DNA of 64,000 nucleotides from Desulfonatronum sp. (GTDB lineage: Bacteria > Desulfobacterota > Desulfovibrionia > Desulfovibrionales > Desulfonatronaceae), in assembly GCA_011049455.1 (NCBI GenBank), contig DSBL01000060.1, positions 1 through 64,000 of the forward strand, read 5' to 3'. Shown one piece after another: positions 51,033-60,625 of this stretch. Position numbers and translations under genes: made by a program. Below the pieces are notes generated by a model that saw only the letters and a list, made by a program, of their open reading frames with translations, was not told the DNA's origin and ran no database searches. The number at the start of each line of letters is the position of its first letter. Position 1 is the first letter of the stretch.

Positions 51033-52343
51033 TCACTTCGGCTTTTGGTTTCTTGTCCTCCCGGTCGTCTTCTTTTTTTCCCGCGGACGGCTGTCTTGCT
51101 TCTTTGGCCGTGACCGCTGCGGCGATTGCATCGAATTAGGCTTGATCCGTGCGGCCGTCCTTGGGTGCAAATTGACGATCAAGGCGCGGCTTTTGGCATC
51201 TTGCAACAAATCCTGTTCCAATGCCAGGCTGACCACATCCCCGGAGCGGGTGCCTGATTCTCCCGGTGCGCTGACAAGCAGCAGCTTGCCTCGGGCATGG
51301 CAGGCATAGCGCCCGGTCTGGGCCGGCCCCCGGGTGTCGGGCAGGGAGAATTCGCCGCTGATGATTCTGGCTTGTTCCCCCTCTTGCGGAAGCCTTGACC
51401 CCCTGGGACCGGCCAGATGCACAAAGCTCAGGCTCAAATCCCGCTTGGCCAGTTCCGCCTCCCGGGACAAGGCGGTCAGCCAGTCCGGACAGCCTTGGGT
51501 GGACACCGAAAAATGGCACCAGGATGTCTCCCGGGGTTCACCCAGCAAAGGACAAGGCTGGACATGAGTACACGGGGACAAAACGTTCCAACCCAGGTCC
51601 ACGGCGCTTTCGCGGAGCATGGATACCAGCTTTCCGCCCAGTCGATTGCCCGGCTCCATGAACAGACATTGGCCGTTGCCGCGCACATGGCCGGCCGCGG
51701 TCTGAAAAAAATCACCGACCTGCTCCATCAAAGGATCACGCCGGTGCCAGGGCAGCTCGTTCAAAAAGTTGGCCGCGATCAGGACATCGGCCTGGGGCAC
51801 GTCGCGCAAACCAGACTGCCAGGGAGCATGCACCAGGTGCGTTCGCCAATGGGAGGGCAACCCCAAAAGGTCCAGCAGGCCGAAATAGAGTTTACGCCCC
51901 TCCCGCAGGGGCTTGGGCGTGCTGTCCAGGCAGTAGAAATGGAGCTCCCTGGCCAGCAGATCCGGCCTGGCCAGGGCCAAGGACTGGACCGTGGTCAGTG
52001 GGCCCGCGCCCAAATCCACGATCACCGCGCCCGGCGGCGGCTCAAAGGCGAGTCCTCCCAAAAGCCGCGCCAGACGAAGCATGTTCCAGGGCAAAAAATA
52101 CCACAGATACGCGCCCAGGGTCCGGGGCGCGTGCAGGTAGTCCCGACCCAAAAATTCCTTGCGTTCCGTGGTCAAAAACATGGACAGCTCCTGGATATTT
52201 TCCGGCAGACGCTTGCGGTGCGCGGCCCTCATGGGCAGGACGTCGGCCAGCAGGCGGGCATAGCCGCGCATGACCTCGCAGGCGCGCGAAGACAGCTCCG
52301 GAAAAACAGGACGGGGATGAGCCTTAAAGCCATTAGGGAACAT
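51033..52343 (-). CDS. Rsm22-like small-subunit-associated methyltransferase family protein with basic C-terminal tail
   Basis: YLWYFLPWNMLRLARLL...VIVDLGAGPLTTVQSLALARPDLL...ADVLIAANFLNELPW; K/R-rich C-terminus. Confidence 0.7.
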   Translation of the reverse strand: MFPNGFKAHPRPVFPELSSRACEVMRGYARLLADVLPMRAAHRKRLPENIQELSMFLTTERKEFLGRDYLHAPRTLGAYLWYFLPWNMLRLARLLGGLAFEPPPGAVIVDLGAGPLTTVQSLALARPDLLARELHFYCLDSTPKPLREGRKLYFGLLDLLGLPSHWRTHLVHAPWQSGLRDVPQADVLIAANFLNELPWHRRDPLMEQVGDFFQTAAGHVRGNGQCLFMEPGNRLGGKLVSMLRESAVDLGWNVLSPCTHVQPCPLLGEPRETSWCHFSVSTQGCPDWLTALSREAELAKRDLSLSFVHLAGPRGSRLPQEGEQARIISGEFSLPDTRGPAQTGRYACHARGKLLLVSAPGESGTRSGDVVSLALEQDLLQDAKSRALIVNLHPRTAARIKPNSMQSPQRSRPKKQDSRPREKKKTTGRTRNQKPK

Positions 52344-53910
52344 AGGCAAAAACCAGCCTTTGCACATACTGCATGAAAAAGTCCTGTTCTTGGCCCATGG
52401 GCAGGGTGCGCATCCGAGGCGCCACCTGTTCAATCCATGCCCTGGCCTTCTGATTACGGGCCAAAAGCGCTGCTCCGGCCAAGGATGTGTTGCCCAAAGC
52501 GTGAATACGGCTTTTCATGCCCAGGGGCACAAATCCCAATGCCTCCAGGCAGTCCGGTTGAACATGCTCACCCAAAGCTCCGGCCAGGCAGATCGCCTTC
52601 AGCTCGCCGGGCATCAGCCCGGCCTCGGCCAAAAGCCGGGATAAGGCCAGATTAAAGGCCGCCTTGACCTTGAGCAGTTCCTCCACATCGCGGCCCGTGA
52701 GAAACACCCCCCGACCCAAGGCAAAACGCTTTCCTGCGGCGGTCTCTTCCAAGGCTTGGCCAAGGCGGCGGGCCAAGGGACTGTCCCCGGAGGCGAAACG
52801 ACCGGTTGCGTCCACAAGGCCGAGACCCCGCAACCGGGTCAGCAGAGACAAATATCCGGTGCCGGAAATGCGCGGAGCAATAACAAGATCCCGTGGTGCT
52901 TCCCCGGGCAGGGCCACGGGACAAAGTCCATCCGCATCCAAGCGGAAATCCGCCCAGACCCCGGGCAATGCCGCGGACCCCTGGCTCATGCCGATGCCTT
53001 CCAGGGCCGGCCCCAAAGGCACGCTTGCCCCCAGACAGTCTTTTGGTCCCAAAACCAGGAGAAATTCTCCGTTGGTGCCCAGATCCGCCAGAAGAAACGG
53101 ATACTTCCGGGCATCAGCCCCGGAGAAATGGACATGGGTCAACCCCGCGCTCAAGTCAGCGCCGATAAACGGTGCAGGCAGGGGAGGAATATAGGCGTCC
53201 GGCCATTCTGGAGCCAATTTTGTCCAGAATCCCCCGGGATGCGGCAAGGCATAGGGCGCCGCGGCCAATCCTTGCAGGGGCCATCCGAGCAAGAGCGCGG
53301 TCATCACGCTGTTTCCGGCCACGCAGATCCTCTCCACCGGCCGGGGCCACCCTTGCACCAATGGCCGCAGCCGCAGCAGCACCACGTCCCGCAGAATTCG
53401 GGCATTGTCCGGCTGCTGCAGGGCAAAACCCAGTCGGGACATGACCTCGCTGCCCGCGGCCAGTTGGGGATTCAGGTCCCGCCCTTGGTCCAATGTCCCG
53501 GCTCGGTCGTCAAGTCGCCAATCCAGGCTGGTGGTGCCCAAATCCACGGCCAATGTCAGCATTCCCCGGGACTTGCGAGAAAAAACAACTGAGCGGGTTG
53601 GCGCTTCCAATGCCGGAAAATCAAAGGGCAGTTCGATCTCCAGGCCGGACAGGGCCTGCATGCGACAAGCCAGCCGCCACCCCTGAACCAATTGTGTTTC
53701 CGGAAAAACAGTCCGGTCCTCGGCCGTGGCCTGCGGAATCTGCGCTGCACAACGCACCGCGCACAACCCGCAATGCCCCAGCCCCGCGCAGAACGGCAGC
53801 TTGGGCCACAGGCCCGCCAGAAACAAAACCTGGGAAAGAGTATGCCGAGGCACGGCCTGGACCAAGCGAACCCGTCCGGAAGCGTCCTGAACGCGAATTG
53901 GTCGGCTCAT
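52333..53910 (-). CDS. 2Fe-2S ferredoxin/ASKHA domain protein (corrinoid reductive-activator-like, DUF4445 type)
   Basis: FCAGLGHCGLCAVRC ferredoxin motif; LAVDLGTTSLDWRL ASKHA phosphate-1 motif; AICLAGALGEHVQPDCLEALGFVPLG. Confidence 0.85.
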   Translation of the reverse strand: MSRPIRVQDASGRVRLVQAVPRHTLSQVLFLAGLWPKLPFCAGLGHCGLCAVRCAAQIPQATAEDRTVFPETQLVQGWRLACRMQALSGLEIELPFDFPALEAPTRSVVFSRKSRGMLTLAVDLGTTSLDWRLDDRAGTLDQGRDLNPQLAAGSEVMSRLGFALQQPDNARILRDVVLLRLRPLVQGWPRPVERICVAGNSVMTALLLGWPLQGLAAAPYALPHPGGFWTKLAPEWPDAYIPPLPAPFIGADLSAGLTHVHFSGADARKYPFLLADLGTNGEFLLVLGPKDCLGASVPLGPALEGIGMSQGSAALPGVWADFRLDADGLCPVALPGEAPRDLVIAPRISGTGYLSLLTRLRGLGLVDATGRFASGDSPLARRLGQALEETAAGKRFALGRGVFLTGRDVEELLKVKAAFNLALSRLLAEAGLMPGELKAICLAGALGEHVQPDCLEALGFVPLGMKSRIHALGNTSLAGAALLARNQKARAWIEQVAPRMRTLPMGQEQDFFMQYVQRLVFAYVP

Positions 53911-54306
53911 GCAATGAACACGCCTTGTTTTGGTCAATCAGCAATGTTGCCGGGCGGCGTCGAACCCGTCAGCCCCGGACACGGCCAGAGCACCCAACCG
54001 GGATGATGCGACTGCGCCTTCTTGCCCCTTTCAGGCTGCCTCAGTCATCCATCCGCATCATCCCTGTCATTCACGCAGCCCGTAGCCCCACCGGCCTCGT
54101 TTTTCCTGCGAGGCGACAGCAGCACGCGCCGTGAGAACAATAACACGTCATGATGCCAATTACCGAGGATTGCCTCTTTTGTCATCCTGCCGTACAGAGA
54201 AATCCTCCGGCAAAGGGCATCCACCGCAACGAATATCGCCGCGTTCATTATCAGCAGCCTGCTGTCAAGACCGTTTTCCCGGCGATCAACAACAAGGATT
54301 TCGCGC

Positions 54307-56100
54307 ATGAACACGACCGGTCCAGACTCCAAGGCCGCATCCCGTTTCAGCCTCCACGATCCGCCCCGCACCGTCCCCGAGGTCTTGGCCCGCAGTGCGG
54401 CCCTGTTCGCAGGCAATCCCGCCCTCGGCCCGGTGGAAGGCGATGCCGCGACCTATGCCTTGCTGCATGACGTTGTGCTGAAACAGGCGGATATTCTGGC
54501 CCAGCTGGGGGTCGGCCATGGCGACCGGGTGGCCTTGTTCTGCGAAAACCGTCCGGAATGGGGTCCGGCCTATTTTTCCATAAGTTCCCTGGGAGCCGTG
54601 GCCGTGCCCATTCTTACGGAGTTTCACCCCTCAGCGGTCTTGCACATCCTGCGGCACAGCGGTGCAAAGGTTTTGTTCACCTCCAAGCGCTGCTTCGCCA
54701 AGCTGGAGGACCTGGACAGGCAGCACCTGACCGTGATCATCCTCGACGACTTCGGCGCCGACTTCCGGATTCTGCCACCAGAATCGCTGTCCGGGCGGAT
54801 CAAGGACGCCATCCGCTCAGGCCTGAAGGACCGGGAGCGATTGCAGTCCCTGGCCAGGCAATTAACCAGGGAAAGCATTCCCGCCGCCCCCGGCGAGGAA
54901 GATCTGGACTCTCTTGTCTATACTTCGGGCACAACAGGACGGGCCAAGGGCGTGATGCTCACCCACCGCAATCTGGTCAGCGACGCCTGGATGACCAGGG
55001 ACCTGGTGGATCTGAGCGCCCAGGACCGGCTGCTTTCCATCCTTCCCCTGGCCCATACCATTGAATTCACCCTGGGCTTTCTGCTGCCCATGATGTGTGG
55101 ATCCCAGATCCGTTACCTGCAAGGCGTGCCCTCGCCGCAGACCCTGCTGGAGGCCATGGCCAAGATGAAACCCACATACATGCTCAGCGTGCCCCTGGTC
55201 ATTGAAAAAATCTTCAAACGCCGGGTGCAGCCCAAGCTCGTCGGCAACGCCCTCAGCCGAACCCTGTACCGCACGGCCCTGGGCCGCAAAACCCTGCACA
55301 AAGCCGCCGGCAAAAAATTGCTTCAGGCCTTTGGCGGCTGTTTGCGCGGCTTCTGCATCGGCGGTGCGCCTCTGGCCGCTGAAACCGAGGCTTTTTTGCG
55401 CGACGCCGGCTTTCCTTACGCCATGGGTTACGGCTTGACCGAGGCCTCGCCCCTGGTGGTGGGCACCGGGCCGGACAAGGTCCGGCTCCGGTCCTCGGGC
55501 CGTCCCTTGTCCGAGGTTCAGGTGCGCATTGCCGTGGATGAGGAAGATCCGGCAAGGCAAGGGCCGAAAAACTCAGGGGAGAAGGTCGGGGAGATCCAGG
55601 TTCGCGGTCCCAATATCATGCGCGGCTATTACCAGGAACCGGAACTGACCGCGGAGGTCTTCACCCCGGACGGCTGGCTGCGCACCGGGGATCTGGGCAC
55701 CATTGACAGTGACGGCTATATGTTCATCAGGGGAAGATTGAAAAACCTGATTCTCGGTCCCAGCGGGGAAAACATCTACCCCGAGGAAATCGAAACCGTC
55801 CTCAACGAGCAGGATTATGTGCTGGAATCCCTGGCCTTTGATTTGGACGGCAAAGTGGCGGCCCGGGTCTTCCTGGACTATGACCGGCTGGATGAAGCCT
55901 TTGCCTGGCGCGGCAGGAGCGAATTCGACGCCCGCCAACATATTGAAAACCTGCTGGAGGACGTCCGCCTGAAAACCAACGCCAAACTGTCCTCGTTCTC
56001 GCGAATCATCAAGATCATCGAGCAGACCGAGCCTTTCGAGAAAACCCCCACCCACAAAATCAAGCGCTATCTCTACGTGGGCGATTCCCCGCCGCGTTGA
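54307..56100 (+). CDS. Long-chain acyl-CoA synthetase (AMP-binding)
   Basis: SLVYTSGTTGRAKGVMLTHRNLVSD; MGYGLTEASPLV; GWLRTGDLGTIDSDGYMFIRGRLKNLI. Confidence 0.95.
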   Translation: MNTTGPDSKAASRFSLHDPPRTVPEVLARSAALFAGNPALGPVEGDAATYALLHDVVLKQADILAQLGVGHGDRVALFCENRPEWGPAYFSISSLGAVAVPILTEFHPSAVLHILRHSGAKVLFTSKRCFAKLEDLDRQHLTVIILDDFGADFRILPPESLSGRIKDAIRSGLKDRERLQSLARQLTRESIPAAPGEEDLDSLVYTSGTTGRAKGVMLTHRNLVSDAWMTRDLVDLSAQDRLLSILPLAHTIEFTLGFLLPMMCGSQIRYLQGVPSPQTLLEAMAKMKPTYMLSVPLVIEKIFKRRVQPKLVGNALSRTLYRTALGRKTLHKAAGKKLLQAFGGCLRGFCIGGAPLAAETEAFLRDAGFPYAMGYGLTEASPLVVGTGPDKVRLRSSGRPLSEVQVRIAVDEEDPARQGPKNSGEKVGEIQVRGPNIMRGYYQEPELTAEVFTPDGWLRTGDLGTIDSDGYMFIRGRLKNLILGPSGENIYPEEIETVLNEQDYVLESLAFDLDGKVAARVFLDYDRLDEAFAWRGRSEFDARQHIENLLEDVRLKTNAKLSSFSRIIKIIEQTEPFEKTPTHKIKRYLYVGDSPPR

Positions 56101-56185
56101 TATTGTCCCAGGATGCATTTGCTGGACATTCCCCGCCTGCAATCAACGCCCGTCGGCTTGTGTGCCATGAGTCCGGATTGGATCG

Positions 56186-56545
56186 TTAATACAGCGGCGG
56201 GCTGTGGTGGATAAAAAGCGTCAACGGCCCGGTTCCCCTGTTCCGCATGCCGTGTTCGGCTTTTTTCGGCGCCAGAACGTAGTCGCCGGCCTCAACGGTC
56301 TGCCATGCGCCGTTGACATACGCATCCCCGTGTCCGGAAACCACGAAGATGGAATCCATCTGCGGATCATGGGTATGCACGGGAATCTCCACGCCCGGCG
56401 ATATTTCCAGCACGGAGACGCTGACCGTGTCTGAATCCTTGCCGCTGACAAGAACGGCGATCTTCACGCCCGCAAACCTGGGATGGTCCGCAAAATCAAT
56501 GTTGGATCCCTTGAAGAGTCTGCCTTGCATGTGTTTTCCTCCCAA
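56186..56545 (-). CDS. Cupin-domain protein
   Basis: EISPGVEIPVHTHDPQMDSIFVVSGHGDAYVNG...YVLAPKKAEHGMRNRG. Confidence 0.88.
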   Translation of the reverse strand: MGGKHMQGRLFKGSNIDFADHPRFAGVKIAVLVSGKDSDTVSVSVLEISPGVEIPVHTHDPQMDSIFVVSGHGDAYVNGAWQTVEAGDYVLAPKKAEHGMRNRGTGPLTLFIHHSPPLY

Positions 56546-56582
56546 TGATGAACAGCAACGTCACGGATAACGCCTGCGGCTC

Positions 56583-57050
56583 CTAGCCTTCCTGCTTCGC
56601 CAAGCGCACAATGACCTGAAACTGCGCTTCAGTCACGGGCTGGACCGACAGCCGGCTGCCCTTGCGCAGCAGTTCCATGCCCGCCAGTTCCTTCACGGTC
56701 CGCAGAAACGGCAAAGGCAGGGGCTGTAAAAATTTTTCCGTGAATCGGATGTCCACCATGTCCCAGCGGGGCTTGTCCGGCGTGGAGGCAGGGTCGTAGT
56801 GTTTTTCCTCGGGGTCCCAGGCCGTATGGTCCGGATAGGCTTCCCGGACCACTTCGGCCAGCCCGACCACGGCCGGGTCAATCACGCTGTGATGGAACAG
56901 GACCTTGTCGCCCACGCGCATTTCCCGCATCAGGTTTCGGGCCTGATAGTTGCGCACGCCGTCCCAGAACGTGGTTTGGCTTGGTGCGGCGGCCAGGTCG
57001 TCGATGGAAAAGCAGCCGGGTTCGGTTTTCAGCAGCCAGTAGCCGGGCAT
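56583..57050 (-). CDS. EVE domain protein
   Basis: MPGYWLLKTEPGCFSIDDL...FWDGVRNYQARNLMREMRVGDKVLFHHSVIDPAVVGLAEVV. Confidence 0.94.
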   Translation of the reverse strand: MPGYWLLKTEPGCFSIDDLAAAPSQTTFWDGVRNYQARNLMREMRVGDKVLFHHSVIDPAVVGLAEVVREAYPDHTAWDPEEKHYDPASTPDKPRWDMVDIRFTEKFLQPLPLPFLRTVKELAGMELLRKGSRLSVQPVTEAQFQVIVRLAKQEG

Positions 57051-57103
57051 GAGCAATCCCCTTTGGGCATCAAACGCTTGCATCCGTCAGGAGCATGTCC
57101 CAA

Positions 57104-57280
57104 ACGAGCCGGGCTGATCTTTTCAGCGATGACGCACTGTCTGACCGAGCCGGGCGTCGCCAGTCCAAACGATTGCCCGGCGCAAACACCGCAAACAATG
57201 GTTTGAAAAGCGCAATCGTTGGGACATGCGGAGCCGGCGAGGGAGTTTGCGTCATCGCTGAAAAGATCAGCCCGGCTCGT
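57104..57280. repeat. 177-bp element bounded by 33-bp perfect inverted repeats with a nested inner stem
   Basis: 57104-57136 ACGAGCCGGGCTGATCTTTTCAGCGATGACGCA is the exact reverse complement of 57248-57280; inner CCAAACGATTGC / GCAATCGTTGG. Confidence 0.93.
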
Positions 57281-57324
57281 GGCCAACGGAATGGACTCAA
57301 TGGGCCAACTCCTGACGCTCGCCA

Positions 57325-58734
57325 TCAAAACCGGGTCGTCACGGTATAGGTCACCACCAGTTGATCCTGTACGCTGGAGGGCGGGACGTCCAGGGTGAAG
57401 CGGACCCGGCGGGCGTCGATCTTTTCGTAGACGTGGCTGGCCTTGGTGATCCGCCAATCCCCCTGCACAACGTCCTCCAGAAGAACCCGTTGGGGCTCGT
57501 CCTTGCTGTTGCGCACCTTTATCTCCCAGGTGTAGGCGACCGTGTTCTTGCCGGTCTGTTCGTGGGCGATCATGCGTCGCTCCACGCCCAGGTCAAAGGC
57601 CTCGCCCATGCGCAACTCCACCTCGGCGTCCTTGGGGGTATGCCCCACGCGGTCCTCGCCGATGAACAGGGTGCTGCCGTCCTTGCTTTCCTGGTAGGCC
57701 CGGACAACGCCCTGGGGCAGGGGCAGGCCCAGACCATTGGCCTCGCTGTTCTTGAAGGTCAAAAACACGGCCACGCCCTGCTTGATCAGGCCCATGCCCG
57801 GGCTGGGATAACGATCGAACCGGGCCAGCAGCTTTTTGGCCAACCCCATGTCCGGGGCCTGAAGCAGGCTGATCTGCTTGGTCTGGCGGTTGGCGATGTC
57901 CACGGGTCGGGGCACGCTGTACAGGTGGTATTCGAAGAACTCCTCTTCCTGCATGGCCTCGCCGGCCATGGGCGCGGCCATGGCCATGTCCCGGCGCAAG
58001 CGCGCGGGCTCGGGCCGGACCACGTTCACCTCACCGGCCACCAGCTTCAGGGAGGCGTCTTCAAAAGCCATGCCGGACTGGTTGTCCAGGGTCACCCAGC
58101 CGGAGAGCGCGGCGCGTTCGTTGTTCCGGTCCACCTTGAGCACGTAGTCGGCCTGCCAGTCCATGCCCCCGGCCAGATAGGACACGTCGATGTCCTGCAC
58201 GGCCGGGCCGGTGTTCTGCACCAGCCAGACCAGGGTCGGCCTGGGCCGCAGCCCCCGGGGCATTTCGGCCAGGTAGACGGATTCGTATCCGCCCACATAG
58301 ATTTGTCCGTCCACTTCGAAGATGGGCCGGTCGTTGTTGGCCAGCAGCAAGGCCTCGCGCAGTTCGGTGGACTGGCGATCACGCGGGTCCGGCAATACGA
58401 CCCGCAATGTTTTACCCACATACCGGTCCAGCAGGGCCTTGACGCTGACCAGGTCGTATTCATAATTCATGTCCAGCACGGTAAAGACTTCGGCCGCGCT
58501 CAGGGAGCGGACTTGAAGCGTGGCCGGCTGCACGGTCTCGGCCACCCCGGTGAATTCAACGGATCCTTTTCCCTGGGGCAGGTTCATGCTCCGGACCTCG
58601 TTCACCAAGGCCTGGCCATGATTGTACACGGTCACGGTCAGGGATTTTGTTTCGTCGGCCAGGGCCGCACCGGGCATCGCGACCCACAGTGCGGCAAACA
58701 ATGAAAAAGGGATAATCCACGTCCAAGGCTTCAT
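57325..58734 (-). CDS. DUF4139 domain-containing secreted protein
   Basis: Signal peptide; VTVYNHGQALVNEVRSMNLPQGKGSVEFTGVAETVQPATLQV; C-terminal LVVTYTVTTRF. Confidence 0.85.
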   Translation of the reverse strand: MKPWTWIIPFSLFAALWVAMPGAALADETKSLTVTVYNHGQALVNEVRSMNLPQGKGSVEFTGVAETVQPATLQVRSLSAAEVFTVLDMNYEYDLVSVKALLDRYVGKTLRVVLPDPRDRQSTELREALLLANNDRPIFEVDGQIYVGGYESVYLAEMPRGLRPRPTLVWLVQNTGPAVQDIDVSYLAGGMDWQADYVLKVDRNNERAALSGWVTLDNQSGMAFEDASLKLVAGEVNVVRPEPARLRRDMAMAAPMAGEAMQEEEFFEYHLYSVPRPVDIANRQTKQISLLQAPDMGLAKKLLARFDRYPSPGMGLIKQGVAVFLTFKNSEANGLGLPLPQGVVRAYQESKDGSTLFIGEDRVGHTPKDAEVELRMGEAFDLGVERRMIAHEQTGKNTVAYTWEIKVRNSKDEPQRVLLEDVVQGDWRITKASHVYEKIDARRVRFTLDVPPSSVQDQLVVTYTVTTRF

Positions 58735-59134
58735 GACGTTTCTCCTCGTGTTGTCCGTGAATGGCATCAAAAATGCGGCTATTCAGTTATTTTTTTCGGG
58801 TGCCGAGAAAGGCCGGGGTGCTGAATCGTTACCAAAAAGATTTCAATAATTGCCTCAAAGGCAATGATTCTTTACACCGTTTCGGCAAGGGCTGTCCACG
58901 TCGAACACGGTCGCACCGGAGCAGAACGGTTTTCATTTCCCGGTAGCGGGATCGCTATCACCATCGGGATCGAACATGATGACCTCAACATGACTTGAGA
59001 AAGGGAATGTTTTCATACCGATATCGCCTCCGATCCCGACATGAAAATCGTGCTGGATGCGTATACTTTTCTGATTTAATTTAAATTCTCATGAGAAATT
59101 ATTAGTCCTGAACCTCGCTGTTTTTTATCGCACC

Positions 59135-59869
59135 ATGCATGCCGACCTCATGTTTCACGATGCATTGCGGGATCTCGTGCCTGGCCGAGATCACGGCCCG
59201 CTCTGCTACCCGGTGGACCGCCGGGCCTCGGTCAAGGACGTGATCGAGGCCCTGGGCGTTCCGCATACCGAAGTCGGTCGGATCCTGGAGGCTGGAATCG
59301 AGGTGGATTTCCACGCCTTGCTTGCCGCAAAGCGGTATGATGTCTTTCCCGTGGCCGCGCCCTGGGACGTGACCGCGGCCAGCGTGCTGCGCCCCGAGCC
59401 GCTTGTAAAGTTGCGGTTTCTGGTGGATGAAAACGTGCATCGGCTGACCGGATTGCTGCGCATGATCGGCATAAACGCCGCCGGCTGTCCGGGCATGGCT
59501 GATGCGGACATCGCTCGGCACGCCGCAGCGCAGGGCCGGGTCGTGCTGAGCAAGGACCGGCGTCTGCTCAGGCGCAAGCAGATCGTCTTCGGCCGCCTGG
59601 TGCACAGCGTACACCCCTGGGATCAGTTGCGGGAAATCGTGGACCTGTTTGGCCTGAAGTCCCGGATGCACCCCTTTTCCCGGTGCATCCACTGCAACCT
59701 CCTGCTGGTGCCGCGGCCCAAGGTCGAGATACAAAATCGTCTGGAGCCGTTGACCAGGAAATACTACCAGGTGTTTCAGGAATGCCCAAAGTGTCAGCGG
59801 ATCTACTGGCCCGGCTCGCATCATGACCGGATGCGCGAACGGTTGCGGGCGTTGGGGATCAGTGATTGA
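59135..59869 (+). CDS. Mut7-C RNase-type domain protein with N-terminal ubiquitin-like domain
   Basis: LRFLVDENVHRLTGLLRMIGINAAG...VVLSKDRRLL...SRCIHCN...ECPKCQRIYWPGSHHDRM. Confidence 0.88.
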   Translation: MHADLMFHDALRDLVPGRDHGPLCYPVDRRASVKDVIEALGVPHTEVGRILEAGIEVDFHALLAAKRYDVFPVAAPWDVTAASVLRPEPLVKLRFLVDENVHRLTGLLRMIGINAAGCPGMADADIARHAAAQGRVVLSKDRRLLRRKQIVFGRLVHSVHPWDQLREIVDLFGLKSRMHPFSRCIHCNLLLVPRPKVEIQNRLEPLTRKYYQVFQECPKCQRIYWPGSHHDRMRERLRALGISD

Positions 59870-59937
59870 AAAGACAAGCCAAGAAGGGTAGATGTCAATT
59901 TTTGTTGAGCTTTTAGCGCCCAACCTCCAGGAGCTGC

Positions 59938-60546
59938 ATGGAAACCTTTGCTGATTTGACCAGCCTGGGCTCCGTGGTTTTGATCTTCATCTCCGCGGCG
60001 TTCACGGACAACATTCTGTTGACCCGCTTTCTGGGCATGTGTTCGGTGCTCGGCGTGTCCAAAAAGGTGGATCCCAGCATGGGCCTGGGCGCGGCGGTGA
60101 TTTTCGTGACCACCTGTACGGCCGGCCTGAACCATCTGGTCCATGCCTATCTGCTTGCTCCTCTGGGGTTGGAATACCTGCGGCTGATCACGTTCATCGT
60201 GGTCATTGCCGCGTTTGTGCAGTTCGTGGAAATGGTGGTGGAGCGGGTTTCCGAGGGGTTGTACAACGCCCTGGGCATTTTTCTGCCCCTGATCACGGTG
60301 AACTGCGCCATCCTCGGGGTGTCCTTGTTCATGCTCGGCACACCCTACAGCCTGCTGCAGACATTGGCTTACGGCGCGGGCGCGGGCACGGGCTGGGCCT
60401 TCGCCATCACGGTCATCGGCGGGATCCGGGAAAAGGTCAACGAGCAGGCCCTGCCCCGCGGCCTGGCCGGACCGGGCATCACCCTGATCATCATCGGCAT
60501 CATGTCCCTGGCCTTTGTCGGTTTTTCCGGCATGATCCGGGTGTAG
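59938..60546 (+). CDS. nqrE: Na+-translocating NADH:quinone reductase subunit E (NqrE/RnfA family)
   Basis: IFISAAFTDNILLTRFLGMCSVLGVSKKVDPSMGLGAAVIFVTT; ITVNCAILGVSLFM. Confidence 0.88.
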   Translation: METFADLTSLGSVVLIFISAAFTDNILLTRFLGMCSVLGVSKKVDPSMGLGAAVIFVTTCTAGLNHLVHAYLLAPLGLEYLRLITFIVVIAAFVQFVEMVVERVSEGLYNALGIFLPLITVNCAILGVSLFMLGTPYSLLQTLAYGAGAGTGWAFAITVIGGIREKVNEQALPRGLAGPGITLIIIGIMSLAFVGFSGMIRV

Positions 60547-60625
60547 GGGGCGATCTTCCCGTTGCTGAGTCTTTTTTTGTTTCAACCTTTCTGAAAAGCA
60601 ATATTTTCCATAAAGCATCCCACCC

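Noticed and set aside
51417-52376. 319-aa plus-strand ORF antisense to the Rsm22-like gene
   Set aside because: Gln/Arg/Gly-rich shadow ORF without domain support.
57029-57457. 142-aa minus-strand ORF and 57095..57349 plus-strand ORF across the inverted repeat element
   Set aside because: Their matching RADLFSDDA/CVIAEKISPAR segments simply reflect translation of the two arms of the 33-bp inverted repeat.
57361-58704. 447-aa plus-strand ORF antisense to the DUF4139 gene
   Set aside because: Same shadow-ORF signature; no domain and the opposite strand is convincingly coding.
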